Positions 36,478-50,100 of a stretch of DNA of 64,000 nucleotides are shown one piece after another. The position numbers and the translations under genes were made by a program. The notes beneath the pieces are model-generated. The model was given only the letters and a program-made list of their open reading frames with translations. It made no database searches and was not told the origin of the DNA. The DNA comes from Gordionus sp. m RMFG-2023 (taxonomy: Eukaryota > Nematomorpha > Gordioida > Chordodea > Parachordodidae), in NCBI RefSeq assembly GCF_954871325.1, contig NC_088775.1:3457473-3521472 (forward strand), written 5' to 3'. How positions within the stretch are numbered: the stretch's first letter is position 1; every line of letters begins with the position of its first letter.

Positions 36478-36642
36478 ATGAATGCTGGCAAAAAAGAATT
36501 TTGTTCAGTGTGCCACAAAAACTATCAAACTCACCACCATAATGAAGATTGGTTCCAATGCCGTAATTGTCATTTATGGGCTGGATCATGTTGTGATTTT
36601 AATCCATTTTTTATATGTAATAAATGTGTTGTATTATGTTAA
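36478..36642 (+). CDS. PHD-like zinc finger, C-terminal part of the pogo-like transposase
   Basis: An open frame of 54 codons runs from ATG to TAA. It shows C-x2-C, H, C-x2-C and C-x2-C spacing: FCSVCHKNYQTHHHNEDW, FQCRNCHLWAGSCC, FICNKC. Many invertebrate pogo-like transposases end in such a PHD-type finger, which explains its place. On its own it has no known function. It is separated from the upstream part by a short out-of-frame interval. Confidence 0.7.
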   Translation: MNAGKKEFCSVCHKNYQTHHHNEDWFQCRNCHLWAGSCCDFNPFFICNKCVVLC

Positions 36643-38019
36643 TATTATATGTTTGTTATGATTTTTGTATGAAAAAAAATGAATAAAATGCTTAGAAAAT
36701 GATAGTCTAAAACATGCCCCACAAAAGGATAATACGTCCCCCGTCTCTTTTTCATGACTCAAAAATTTTCATTTTTTTAAAATTTAAAAAAATATATAAT
36801 ATTTTTTTATTAGATATTAATTTCTACCGTAGATAATTATATAAAGAATAAAATAACATCAAAATTATTTTGATAAATTATTTCTCCTCCTTTTCACAGC
36901 CTCTCAATTTTTTATGGACAATATAACCCCGGTATCCCCTACTTAATATGGTCTCAAAAATATATTAGATAGTATTCACGGTTATCGTGGTATTGTTTTC
37001 ACGATAATAAATTAGGGAAAGAGTTTTTGCTATTATTGTCTTCCTATTGGGTCTATTTTTAAAAACGGTCGAAATTAAAAAGTAAGCCTAAATATTATTA
37101 TGTAAACTTCGATATCCAAAAAATCGACCCATTTAAACATTAGTCATAAGTATAGTATACGGAGACCTTATGGGCCTTAATTTTTTAAATCAAGTCTGGC
37201 TCAGGCCCACAGTAAAATTTTTTATTAGAGCTAAGACTGGCCCATATCTAATACTTAAGCCAGGTCCAAGCTTATTTATAAAAAAGTTTCCCAAGCCCGG
37301 GGGAAAACGCCTGTCAATTTAATTTATTGTATTTAATAAAAATAAACGGGTATGAGCCTGTGGACTGGCCGCCCATGAAGGTCTTTGATAGCTTTTTTGA
37401 TAACGACTCCGTTAATAAAATTTTCACGATTATTGATGGTTTGGCTGTTATATCGCTCATAAGAGTCCGCTGGTGAAAATATTCATTAATAAAAAACGCC
37501 ATAGTCTTTGTGTATAATAGTATTCGCTATAAATAAATATTAAGTTTGGCTGAAATGATATACAACCCTTTAAACAAATTATCTTTAGATAGACAAATGT
37601 AACCAAATCAACGCATGCAATATTAATATATATATATTTTTTTAAGCTATATACTTATTATATAAGAAAACAAATTTAGAAAAAAATATATTCGTATTAT
37701 TAGAATTTATTACACAATAAAATGGCATTATATTTATTATCTTCATAATCAATAAAATTAGCAAGCGTTTTCTATCATAAAATGGGGGGGGGGGGAGGGG
37801 GAGTAAGGAGAATATTGAATAATAATCTAAAGATATATCTATTTGCGGCAAATGATAAAAAATAAATAAATCTATATTGAAGGTTTACATAAAATAATAA
37901 TACATAGATAATATATCTAATATTTGTAATATAAAATAAAAATGATTTTTTTGAATGGTATGATTTAATGAGATTTTTTTTAAATATTAATAAATTTTTA
38001 TTAAATATCCTCAAAAGTC
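36643..38019. other. AT-rich stretch without a supported gene
   Basis: Only short, low-complexity frames are present on either strand. A GC-richer patch at 37150-37310 (GGGCCTTAATTTTTTAAATC, GCTCAGGCCCA, AAGCCAGGTCC) resembles one at 46370-46570, so it may be a decayed dispersed repeat. An 11-base G run lies at 37785-37795. Confidence 0.5.
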
Positions 38020-38763
38020 GCGAATCCTTAAGATTCTATCTTTTTCCAAGGTGAAATGCTTGGATAATTTCAAATGGCGACAATGGGGAAGGTATTTTAG
38101 CTTACGAGCAAAAAATTTTATATTATAATTTATAATAAAATATTACAAAGTAAATTACAATTATATATAAAGGAAATTTTTTTAAAAAAAAAATGGCTTG
38201 AAGGGGTAAATACGTGTGTTTATTCATTTATAATTTTTTGGTTGTTGTCAGAGATGGATGCTTTAGAAACGAGTTTTCTGCGGTCTAGGAACTAAAACAA
38301 AATAATATTACCTATATTTTTTAATTTCTCTTCTCATACAAAAAGTTTAAATATACGATAATAATAAATTAATTCTGCAATTATGAACAAGTTTTTTTTT
38401 GGAAAAAATAAAACGATTATGGAATTAAGTCTATAAATATTTCCCAATTCAACATTACAGCCGTTTCGATTTAATAAAACAGCCTTGTTACATACTTAGG
38501 CGAACGATATATTCCTGTAGGTTCTATTTAAAACCAAATTATAATAAAGTTTAAAAATGCTATAAAGGTTTAAAATATGTATAAGGAGTAAGGTTAGGGT
38601 GGGGGGGGGGAGTAGGAAAAGGAAAGATGGCAAGCAAAGATTGGAATCAAAACACCATGAACGGTGAGAAATTAAAACCCGGAACTTCAACTTGTTTTAA
38701 AAAAATTATAGAAATCGGAAAATTTTTTCGGATTTAGGTTTCAAAACTTAGATACAAAGTGGG

Positions 38764-39043
38764 AGAATAAAAAAAAGTGGGAGAACGACGCATGGTACCA
38801 ACCGACAATTCCGTTATAATAGATACCCGAAAAACGGGTTATCACGAAATTTCTGTTACAACAGCTGATTCGTTAAAATTTATATTGGCCATTTAATAAT
38901 CTCAGAATAAAAAAAAGTGGGAGAACGACGCATGGTATCAACCGACAATTCCGTTATAATAGATACCCAAAAATGGGTTATCACGAAATTTCTGTTACAA
39001 CAGCTGATTCGTTAAAATTTATATTGGCCATTTAATAATCTCA
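38764..39043 (+). repeat. Perfect-looking 140-bp tandem duplication
   Basis: Two consecutive units start AGAATAAAAAAAAGTGGGAG and end CCATTTAATAATCTC. By eye only about three bases differ, so the duplication is recent. Confidence 0.95.
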
Positions 39044-39136
39044 TGGTTTGTCAGATTTGACGGGTTATTAATAAAAACGTTAAATATTTTTTGAACTATC
39101 TTAGCCCTAACCCAATATCTCTCTAACCACAAACCT

Positions 39137-39292
39137 TAAAGTGCGCACAAATTGAACATTTCAACGCTGCGTTATAAAACGCAAACAATGCATTTTAATT
39201 GCATTCGTTTAAATTGAGTACGTTTGCGTTTTGTATTTTAAATTATTGATATGCGTTTTAAAACGCTGCGTTGAAACGTTCAATTTGGAACT
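39137..39292. mobile_element. Compact hairpin element of 156 bp
   Basis: The left arm CAAATTGAACATTTCAACGC...TAAAACGCAAAC is mirrored by GCGTTTTAAAACGCTGCG...CGTTCAATTTG. Its ends resemble those of the element at 9707-10124. Confidence 0.8.
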
Positions 39293-40231
39293 ATTATTCC
39301 TTATTTCAAATACTCGTTTAATTTTAACTACATCTGACCCATTTAAAAAAATGTCCTTCAATTAAACATTCTTTGGGTTAGGTTGAACTATTATTATTCC
39401 AAAAATGATAATTGGTATCCATTGTATCGACCAATACCGTGCTTAAAAAGATGGCGCATGCGCAATGATAAAAAGAGAGATGAATAGAAATCTGACTTAA
39501 TTTTTTTTAAAAAAAAATTTTGCGGCCCTAATTTGTATAAAAATGGAAGGGATATTACTTAGATTTCGATTTTGAGTCATTCTTGTTAACCAGGATGGAA
39601 GGATTGGAATTTCTCGTCTTGTTAGGTTTTTCACCTCCTTTTTATAAACAAGTTTTCCCAAAATTTATATAAAAAAATGGTTTAAAAAGTAATCGTGCAA
39701 TATTTAAATATAGGTATCCAGATTTATAATATTATAAATCTAAATAGCCAAAATTCATATCTTCCTAACCCAAAGAGTAATATTTTCTAATCTAATTTGT
39801 AGCCTCTTTTTGTAAAAAAAGATCTAATTGGAAGATCTTCTTTATAACTTAAACAATGACCTGGGAGAAGGGGGTGGGGAGTGTAGATTTATCATTCTTC
39901 CTACTGATTCCATAATCCGACCCATTCCAATTGATCCGTTAAAAAAAATCCTATCTGCAATTCAAAATAATTTCCGGGTAATTTAACGAAGTAATCTTTT
40001 TAATGATTGACATTTATTTTAAAGTTAAGATTGATAATATTTTATTTTTTTACAACTCTTTTTGAAATATCAAAATAACTTTCCCGCGATCATAATTTTT
40101 TTAAAGGTTGCCACAAAATATATAAACTATCTATCCGACCATTTTTGAATCCTCAATTATGGCCAAAAAAATAAAATATTCTACCTTCGTTGTCCTCTTC
40201 CCAATCTATCATATGACTTTCCCCATCCGGG

Positions 40232-40300
40232 TCACTCAAAAGTTTCTGCAACGTGTCTTCCCTGTGACAATGTGCGTCGAGATCGGGATAAAGCCTTTTC
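40232..40300 (-). CDS. KIF23: Candidate last exon of KIF23
   Basis: The acceptor TTATCAG precedes 22 codons and TGA when read in the phase left by a GAGAAA/GTAGAG donor at 41160 in the preceding exon. The peptide includes ALSRSRRTLSQGR. This aligns without a gap to the SRKRRSST region of vertebrate MKLP1, which holds the Aurora B and 14-3-3 sites. A different frame over 40188-40297 reads SDPDGESHMIDWEED, which also recalls the MKLP1 tail, but the seen splice sites do not reach it in phase. If the donor is not used, the gene ends at 41103. Confidence 0.4.
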   Translation of the reverse strand, partial: EKALSRSRRTLSQGRHVAETFE

Positions 40301-40497
40301 CTGATAACGTTTTTTTTAAAAATAAAATGAATTAATAAATTATAACTAATTTACATCTTATTAAATTAAAATAATACGTTGTAAATTGGTCAAAATTATA
40401 TTTATTTTTTGGGGCAACATAGCTTCGCTTTCGAAATTAAATTTTTATTAGAAAAGTTTTACAGAAAATTTAAAAACCGATATTATCACATCAATTA

Positions 40498-40732
40498 GTG
40501 CCGTTTAAACGGGTCGATTTGAGCCGATTTTTAAAAACGGCCAACTCAGTATTTTAGCAGCCAGAAAAAAAGATATCGCCTAAACCTCGAGATTTCTGCT
40601 AATATAGGTGTCCAAACTTTCGTGCCATCTTCGACCAAAATTTTTAAGGCTTAGCGCAATATTTTTTCTGGATAAAATTTTTGGGTTAGACGTTTCTAAA
40701 ATTCGGCTCGAATCGAGCCGCTTAACAACACT
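40498..40732. mobile_element. MITE family M, copy 5
   Basis: The ends are TTTAAACGGGTCGATTTGAG and CTCGAATCGAGCCGCTTAA. The inner arms are AACGGCCAACTCA and TGGGTTAGACGTT. It lies between the last two proposed exons of KIF23, about 200 bp from the terminal one. Confidence 0.85.
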
Positions 40733-41102
40733 ATTCCTAGCTGTAGACCGGTTTCGACCTTGTCAGGTCTCGTCAAAATAGAATAGCTACTTTTGATGTC
40801 GTATTATGTGTATTAATAACCACTAGAATTAAATTCTTTTAGGGTTATTGTAGAAACTTTAATTTTTTTTAAAATATTATATTAGTTGCTAACCTCCTAC
40901 ATAATTAATTTTGAATTAAATCAGAGGAAAATAAAATATTTTAACATTTGTTAAGAAATCTCGTATAAGTTGCCACATTAAAAAATTTTGTTTTTTTAAA
41001 AAAAAAATTTATAAATTTGGATTAATAAATTTAATATTAAAATAAAAAATTTATGTTAGAAAAATAAATGGGGGAGGAAGGGGGGGAGGGTGAGGGGGGA
41101 TG

Positions 41103-44100
41103 TCATATTAGAATAAATTTTATTTTTGAAAACTTGCTATTAGATGTGTCGGACTCTACTTTCTCGTGGGTGTGTACTTCAATATCGTCGAAAATAATTG
41201 AATTTCCGCCAGATGGTGTGGCAATGACATCACCCTAAAAAATATATATTTACAAGATAAATTTAATCAAATATATTAGAAGAAAAAATTAAAGAAAAGA
41301 AATGAATAAAAATAAAATAAGGAAAAGACGAAATAAATGAATGAACAAAAAAAAAGTAATAATTACTTTATAAATTTGTGTCCGAAGGTCCCCAGTTTGA
41401 GAATCCTGTTCTTGCTTATTCAAGAAGTATTTGTCGCATTTCTTTAGCTCCTTCTTTTGCAAGATATGCGCTGTGGTCGTATTTTTGACTCTAGGCCTAA
41501 GAACATCGTCTTTAAAAAAAATATGTGTTTTAATAAGATATGAAGTGAGCAAGAAAATTGAGATCTTGACCAGACCCCCTTAAAATTTTGACATAAATTT
41601 GTAAGGCTGTCATATATGTTCTAGTTAGATTAAAAAGGAAAATTTAAACTGGTTTGTAAATTATTTTACTTGAGAGATTTTGCTACAAATTCTCTCTCCC
41701 TCATTTTATGTCCAGTTAAAAGTTTAATTTTTCAATTTTTTTTTAAAAAAAATGGCAAACGAACTAAAATTTTAATGTATAAAGAACATATAGATGGCGC
41801 TATATAAGAACATTTCATTTTACGTAAGTCTTTTTTTCTTCTTATTACTTAAAAAATTGATTTTTAAAAGTAATATCATGTGCATTTTAAAATCATAAAA
41901 ATTTACATATTATTTCTAAAATGTGGCTTAAGTAATTTTATAAAAACACTCGTAAATTTTACGCCTTCAACACGCCTTAAACGATAAAAAAATCTTTTAT
42001 AGCGTCAAAAAGTTTATATATAGCGCCTTCACATTTTTGTACAGTATTCGACATTTTCAATTGGCCTCCATCTTAACACAAATATACACACATCCCCGCA
42101 GCTCTCATGCAAGATCTAGGTTGATAGTAAAGGACACCCTTCTTTACATTTCCATATTTATTTCTTGCAAATCTATCAACTTATTTATTACCATAACGGC
42201 TTTAATTCCAAAATTTTGGCCAAAAAAAATATTACACCGGCTAGGAGATTTTTTTTCACAGCTGGTAGAAATGTTTGGACATCTATTAACACAAAATCTC
42301 TAGATTCGCCTAGCATTATTTTGGCTCACTAAAATCTTTACTTAAAAAGTGACTAAATAGAGCTGCTTAACGACACAACCGAAAATTTCCAATAAAATGA
42401 TACCCAAAGAAATGGTGAGGGGGTGGGGGGGGGGGGGGTTAAGCACGTGATTAGGGAAATAAAATTTTTCAAGATGAAATCACAAATTTATTTCAATTTT
42501 CCTTAAGATCTTCAATAATTTTTGCTCATAATTTATTTTTTTTAAAAAAAATGTGTCAAGAGAATTGTTGAGTGGGGGAGGGGGGTGTTAGATTAATTGG
42601 TTAGCGCTTCTTCGGACGGTTATATTATTGGAGGATAAGTTTTAAATAAATAAAAAAAAATATTAAATGGTAAAATATTACTAGTTTTGCTTTGATATTT
42701 TGGTCGATGCTCCAAGTATTTCAAGTCATTAACAGATTTTGAGCGCCGCCTGTGTCTGAAATTAGCCACTGGTACGCCTCCCTTCATTTAAAAAAAAATC
42801 AATTATAAAAGAAAGAAAGATAAATATATTTATATTATTATATTAGAAATTATACCTACAAAAATACTAATCGAATAATTGCATTATTCGTATTCGATTC
42901 GAAATTCCGAATCGAATATCGAATAACAAATAATCGTTTTAGGTATATAAGAAATAGACCTAATGTTGTTTAAAAAGATAAAGATTATAACCAAAATAAT
43001 ATTGATGCGATACTAAAAATTCTGCTCATAGCTGGCGGAAAATGCTTGGAAATCTTTTTTTTGCCAAATCTCGATGAGTACATAATAATTACCTTTAGCT
43101 ATATTCTAAATCTGGCCATTTTGAAAAATCGGACCCCAAAATCGGGCATTTTAACAGCACTAATTGCCAACCATATAAAAAATATTTCTTTTTGTCGCGA
43201 AAACAGGCCATGGCAGATTAATTATTCGGAAAATCATATAAAATGGAACCGTTCTATAATTCAATTTCCGGCTAATTCCAATTACAATCTTCCCTTTAAT
43301 TTTTTTAAAAAAGAAAGTTTTTCAAAGATAATAGGAAACACTGTGTCTACGAAGGGACCATGTATCAAGATGGGGATTCTTTGGATCCTATGGGTCTTAA
43401 TATTTTGATCTTTAGCCGAACCGATGTTTTTTTTAAAAAAAAATAAATAAAATTATTTACTTTCACTAAATTAGCAACTTTCGCGTCATACATTCTAGCT
43501 ACCGAGGCAACGTGCTTCATTTTATTTTATTTTAGAAAAAATAAATAAGTTGTATCACGTGGGGCTCAAATTAGAAAGGTCCTAAGTGGACCAAGGTAAG
43601 TTATAGTTTCCGTAAATTGGCAAATGTTCTATTTTTGCGTTTTTTTAAACGCAAATATATTTTTTTTAATCTAAAACGTTTCATCTCAGAAAGAAAATTT
43701 AGCCACTATTTTATAATAATGTCTATAAAAGGGCAAATATAAATATTGTTATAGCAAAATAATGGTGTACCCCTGCTAGTCTATTAATACCGCCTGGTTG
43801 TTTGGAGGTCGATTGAGCACTCATCATTACGCTTCTGATGTTGCTGCTTTTAGGATTGGCACTAGAATACGGATGATTGGGCACCGTTAGGTAATGGTTA
43901 AGGCTTTTGAGGGGATGGTTGTTTAAAGCAGTCTTTTTTGGAGGAATATAAGGCAGTGCCAGATTGTTGGTGATAGTAGTTTTTTGAGACTCTTCTACAC
44001 GAATTCCGCATGTTGGAGGAGCATTGACTGCAAAAAAAAATAAATTTGAGACGGTTTATTCGAATAATTTAATTTTAAACTTTTCCCAACACCTAACTTA

Positions 44101-47100
44101 AAATTAGAACAAATGCATTTTTTCCTTCTATTTATTAATATCGTCGCTTGAAAATTAGATTATCCTATCTCCAATTTTTGTTAATTTAGGGGAGACCAAA
44201 TTTTAAAAATTAAGTTTCTATAGTTTCTTTAACCTTTATATTGGAATTTATTTTGTGTAAATAGAATAGTATAATTATAAAAAAAAATTGATTTACGTCA
44301 AAAAATTCTATTTTCTACAAAAAGCGGATATAGCATAATCTAATTTAGGCTACGATATATCTAATTTTTATTTAAAAAAAAATAACCTTGTAAAACGTTC
44401 TCGCATGCGGCTGAACGCTTTACCCTAGGACCGTGTTGATCATCTTCAACGTCGCTCTGAGCTTCGTAGTCGCCACCTTCAACTACCTCCTTCTTTACTT
44501 GCCACATTTTATCGTCATCTTGAACTATTTGCTTCAGGTGCCTCAATTTCTCGTTCTTAGCCCATAGCAAATTTTCCATTTCGATCTCTTTAGCTTTCAT
44601 CTGCCGTTCCTATTTATTATATAAATGTTAGCTTTAGGTTTATATTTCTTAGGATTGTCGGTTCCCAAGTTACTATAGTTAAGTTATATCATAAAAAAAA
44701 CTTCTTAACGTGGCCGAAAAGAAAGGGGCAATGTTCAGCTAAGACATTTCTTTTAGAAATCATTTAACCTAGGCTATGTATTTACCCCTCCTAGTGGAAT
44801 GAGGTAATTAATAAAGAAGGGTGTTTTACCATGTCTTTTTCCATTTTCTTCCTGGCCAATTCGTTTTCGTCCAAGATGGTTTCGAAATTCTTGTGAGATT
44901 TATCCAAACAAGTCAACTTCCGGCTCAAACCGGTATTCAATTTTTGGAGATCTTGTACTCTGGACTGCAGGGAAATGTTCTGCTGATCCAATTCTAGAAT
45001 CACGGCTTTGGCTTCCTCGAACCCCTTTTTTAAAACATCGTGATAATAATTTTATATTAAATAAATAATAAGCCGAGTTCTGACTCATCTGATTTGACTC
45101 CCTTTTAGAATTCTAGGCAGCTGAAATAAAATTCGATTTTCAGACTAAAAAAAAGGAAGAATAATAAAAATGCATTTAGGCAACCTTAGACTAAGATTTA
45201 TGATGAATTTAATGGTATAAAAAATAAAATATAAGGTGTCCTAAGTACTTTTCAGAATAGAATTCTCATTTCATAATTTAAAAAATAAATTAAACGGTGA
45301 AAACGTTCACTTAGCCATATATTTAAATTATATTTATTCCCTTTCTTTCTCTTTCTAATAATTTTATCCATCTCTAATTAACAAATTATTTTACTTTTTT
45401 TAATTTGTTCAATTCTTTCTCGCCCATACCTCCCTGTAAATTGGAAAAATTCGCTAACGTCAAGCGGTGGAAGGCTGATACGCTTTCCTTCTTTTGGATC
45501 AACGTATTCCGCAAAGCGTTTATCATATTGAGATCCCTGCCAATCAACTTTTTTAAAAATTTTCGGATAGTTTTGAAAAACAAAAAAATAAATATAGATA
45601 GTGTAAGAGAATCACTCAAAATTGGTCAGGTTTCAAAAGAAGACCAAAATGAGAGATTTTTTTAGGATAAGAATATGATAATACCTCCAGGCTGGGCAAG
45701 TTAGGACCTAGGTCAAACTCCGGGGGAGGCGTTGTAGCTGGTGTGGCTATTTTATATTCGCAGTCGTCCTCCATTTCAGGTTCCTTCTCGCCTTCCTCCA
45801 TATACTCGTTGAGAATATCGTAATTATCCCATTTAAGCCGGGTCTTGGCCAGTTTGCCCCGACCAGGGGTAAGCCCTGTGTCGATAGAGATAGGCAGGGC
45901 TCGGCTCACTTGGACTTCTTGGGTCAGTTCAGCAAACCTCGCTACTTGCTATGTATATATTTAGTGTACAACGTATGGTATATTAGAAATAAAAGGTCTA
46001 TTTTCGAGATTCATAATTGTAATTATATATAATATATCTTTCCTTTTCGTTCCTTCTTAAAAATTTATTTCATCTTCCTTCGGGTAGTTAAGTCAGTTGA
46101 TTCCTTATCTTAATTAAAGTTTATCCATTTCCGCTTATTATAATTGGATTTTTTATTGTAAAAAAGTATTTTGCGATCTCCCGTTGAAGAATGGGCTTGA
46201 GAGCCAATGAGGGGGGGGGGATTGATTTCATATGTCGATATTCAAAGTTTATAAACCTTATACTTATAAAGTTAGATCCAATCAATTTTGGAAAAAAAAA
46301 TTCTAAGTATTTGGCGTTCTCGCGTTAAAGAATGGGTTTGAGAAATGTTTATGAATAATACTAATACAGAGTAGAGCTCGGCATGAACCGGCCCCAATAA
46401 TCTGAGCCCATATGCCAAAAGATTTTTGGACTTTAAAAAATTGTGCAAAATATTTTTACAGGCTAGGCCTAATTAATTGGGCCAATTTATGCCCTTTTTC
46501 TTCATAAAAAATTATTAAGGGTTAGGCTAGACAATTCATGCAAAATTATTTGTTGGGACTGGGTTAAAAATTAATCAAATATCGGACCCCAATACTCATT
46601 GGGGTAACAATACAGAAAGATTTCAATAATCCTCGAATCAATCACTCAAGAATATAAGAATATTCAATCAAGACGATCTCAAGGAAAATCTGTCAATAAG
46701 ATCTTTCACCTGGACGTCATATCAGCTATTACGACACATTTAGTCAGATGATATATAAATAGGGGTACACATCAAAAATTGATCAAAATACTTTGAATAC
46801 TTTATATTTTATTATGAGATAAACCTATTATATTCCTATTTAAGATTATTTTTATGTCTATTTTTTTATCCCTTTCTCGATTTTTTTGACTATACTATAT
46901 TCCCCGCCCCCAAGACAAACCAAAAAAAATAGCTAACCATATTTTCTTCGAAATCTTTCCCATCGGGGTTCAAGCAAACTACCATGCGCACTTTGCCGCG
47001 ACCCTCAAAATAGTTCTTAAAGAGATGTGTCAGCTTCGAGTCCCTGTAAGGAACCATCCTGTATGTTTGCCCATTGGGAGTCTCCTTAGAGGATTCCTTC

Positions 47101-50100
47101 ATCAACAAATTCTGATTTTCACGTAGAATTTCGAGACAATTCCTCAGCACCATAAGTGAAGAATTGATGTTTCCTGGATTCATAATTTGTATTTAAAAAA
47201 TACAATTTACTCGTTATTTATTGTATTAAATAATCAGTATTTATTTTTTTTTAGAAAACTGATTTTAGCAAAAATAATATGAAACATAATAAATAATAAC
47301 AATTACCTTATAAATTTTTTGAAAAATATTTGTTTTATTTATAATATTAAAATACTGGTATGAATGCCATTTAGGCAATTTTAGGATCAGCTGATTAAAG
47401 TTTTAAGTAATGCATATAAAATATGATAATGGCTAACCTGCTTCCCTAAGCCTATCCCCTACATTATTAGTTCTGTTTGTTCTTTCGCTCCCGGCTAAAT
47501 CCACCAAAGCGAGTTGACTCATGCATATTTTCGATTTGTCCTATTTAGTTATTTTTATTTTTGGGAAGACAAATTTTAGGAAAGAATATGTAATACATAA
47601 TCTTTTTAATATTATTGGTAATAAAAATCGATATCGCTTTTTATAGGGCTATTCAATCCCCTATCCAGATAAAACGGGTATCAATATACCGATATTACCA
47701 CCTATCTATATCATTTTGGGAGGGATATTTTTTAAAAATTAGTTTAAAAAATGTAACTGTGCATATAAAACGTAACGGAAGGCCCACAGGAAATGAACCA
47801 AACAAAATAGTGCGCCCAAAGTCAATCACGTGAACGGAACAATATGGGATGATAGGAGTCACAAAATATGATGGATTATTCGATATTGGTTTAATTTTTT
47901 TTTAAAAAAGGAAACAACTTCTTTCTTTCCTTCTCTTCTTTCCACGAAAAAAAAAATGAAATAAAAATGCATACCTCTATAGCGTATTCCCCGGTGGGGT
48001 CCAGTGGGGCTTGAACCAATCTTATATTGAAGACCGAGTGAGACCGCGAACTCTCCGTATTTAGATGCGTGCACGCCATGCGTTTCTTTTTGATGCCCTT
48101 ATACAGGACCTTTTATTTTTATCCCGCCATTTAAGAAGTTATTATTTTTTTAAGGAAAAACTGTTTTGAGAGAAAAATAAATTTTTTTGAAATATCATAA
48201 AAAACAAACAAATCGTAAACCGAAATCGGGTTTTTTGTTTATGATTTAAATTTTTCGACTACTCATTTCAGTAATATAAACCAAAGAGGTTCGAACCCTC
48301 CCCGGGTCCATTTTACCCCGGGTTCGATGCGTTGTCCATAAATTGGTCTTTGTTGAGGTCTCAAAATGCCCAACCAAACAATTTCCAATTTCTGAATCCG
48401 GGTTCAGGTTGATATCCCTGATATAAACCACTTATTGGAGGACAAACAAACCCCCCGTCGTTAAAAGCAGCATAATTAATATTATATTTCGTAAAATAAA
48501 GATTATTATTTTAGGGTTGAGCGGGTCCTGTCTTTACAGACTTTTATCAGTTATAACGTTTTAATACGTTTTACAAGTGAATTATAAAGAGAGCAGTCAC
48601 TTTCATCAGAAAATATAGTGACTGTAAAAGTCTGCAACAATGATTACCACGTGACATTATCAACGATGTGCGGCCAAAAAAGATATATCAAAAGAGAGAG
48701 AAAAAAATTAATATATATAAAAAAACCAAACTTCTAAAGCCTCTTCCGTGCTTTTTACTTCAACTTCTGTACAGCCACTAACATAAATTGAGTGATTTGA
48801 ATCTTCCCTCAAAGTCTTAGATATTTGGGTTCTTAATTCAAAAAAATTATATAATATAAAACGAAGGTTGTCAATATCCAAATTTTTCCTAACCAAAATT
48901 TAAAATAAAGGGTCACGTATTTAAAATCAAACTTAAGAGATCATGTGACTATGACAAAGAAGAACGCCTATCAAATAGTAGATTCCCTTCATTTAATATG
49001 AATGATAAAAACATAAAATATATCACGTGACCCGTACTTCATGTTAATCTGGTCCAAGCTAATGTCCTCCAGTAAATCGTAAATGTAGTTGTTATAAATC
49101 TCCACGAAGGATACGAAAATGGCGTAGGCGTTATCCTCGCAAACCTCCTGCAGCATCGTGGTGTTGGGCGAAAGGCAAGTAAAGAATTCTTCCCTTATAG
49201 CTCTGGTAGTGGGGAAAAAAAAGAAAGGCGATAAAATAAAATCCATTATTTTTCCAATCTCCCATTTCCCCCTTAAAATTTTTATTTTTCCTTGCGTGTG
49301 TATAAATAAACCTTCTAGGAGTCGCCAGGGGCAATTTAGGGAGGCTATTGTAATTGGAAGAGGAGTATTGCAAGGCTTTGTTCCTCTCGTAGAGGACTTC
49401 TGACGGGGATAAAATATCGTAGCCGTTATTTTTGTCAGGCTTGAAAACCTAAAAAATTTTTAAGAATATATAATGGTGCTGAAAGGAAAAATGCTTCTTG
49501 GTCAAACTACACCACCTGTTTAGCCACTACTTAATCTTACGTACCTAGAGGCAAAGAGGTCTATCTTATCTCTCTGGCCCATCCTCCTCCATAAAAAAAT
49601 GGTGATGATTTTACGAATCTTTCCGTTTGAAGATCCTTCAAATTATCGAAAGCCGTTTCGAGGCACCTAACCAAGATCCCCTCATCGTTGGATTTCCCGT
49701 TCATGGTGTAGGTTTTGCCGGACCCCGTAACGCCATACGCGAACACCAAACCTTAAAAAAAACGTAAATGATAAATATAATTTATTTCCTCCATTATATT
49801 TGTCGTTTTTCGTAACATTTTATGTGTATAATTGATTTGACGGAAACAATATTTATATCATAGACCTGCAAAGGTACTATTATTTTTCAGGCGCGGCTCG
49901 GATTATTATCAATTTTTTTAGTTAATAATGGCGATTTAAAATATTTGGTCTTAAAATATCCGGTCCGGCCCGGTTATTTTTTTTTAAAAAAGAATTTTTG
50001 GCCCTACTCGGATACTTTAAAAAAAAATTAAGTGTTGGCCCTTGGGGGGTATCTTATTTATATGATCGGATCGACGTATCCCTAGTTTAAATCCGACACC

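Larger units (their letters stand above)
38020..39690. repeat. Inverted segmental duplicate of 7.7-9.7 kb
   Basis: Partner of the segment at 7660-9730, in opposite orientation. This copy has gained a tandem 140-bp duplication (38764-39043) and an inserted hairpin element (39137-39292). It lacks the MITE and the CTTT run present in the other copy. Confidence 0.7.

Noticed and set aside
47615-47833. Plus-strand frame inside KIF23
   Set aside because: Falls in an intron on the antisense strand without homology.
48275-48330. GGTTCGAACCC resembling a tRNA T-loop
   Set aside because: No acceptor stem, anticodon arm or A box at the right distance on either strand.
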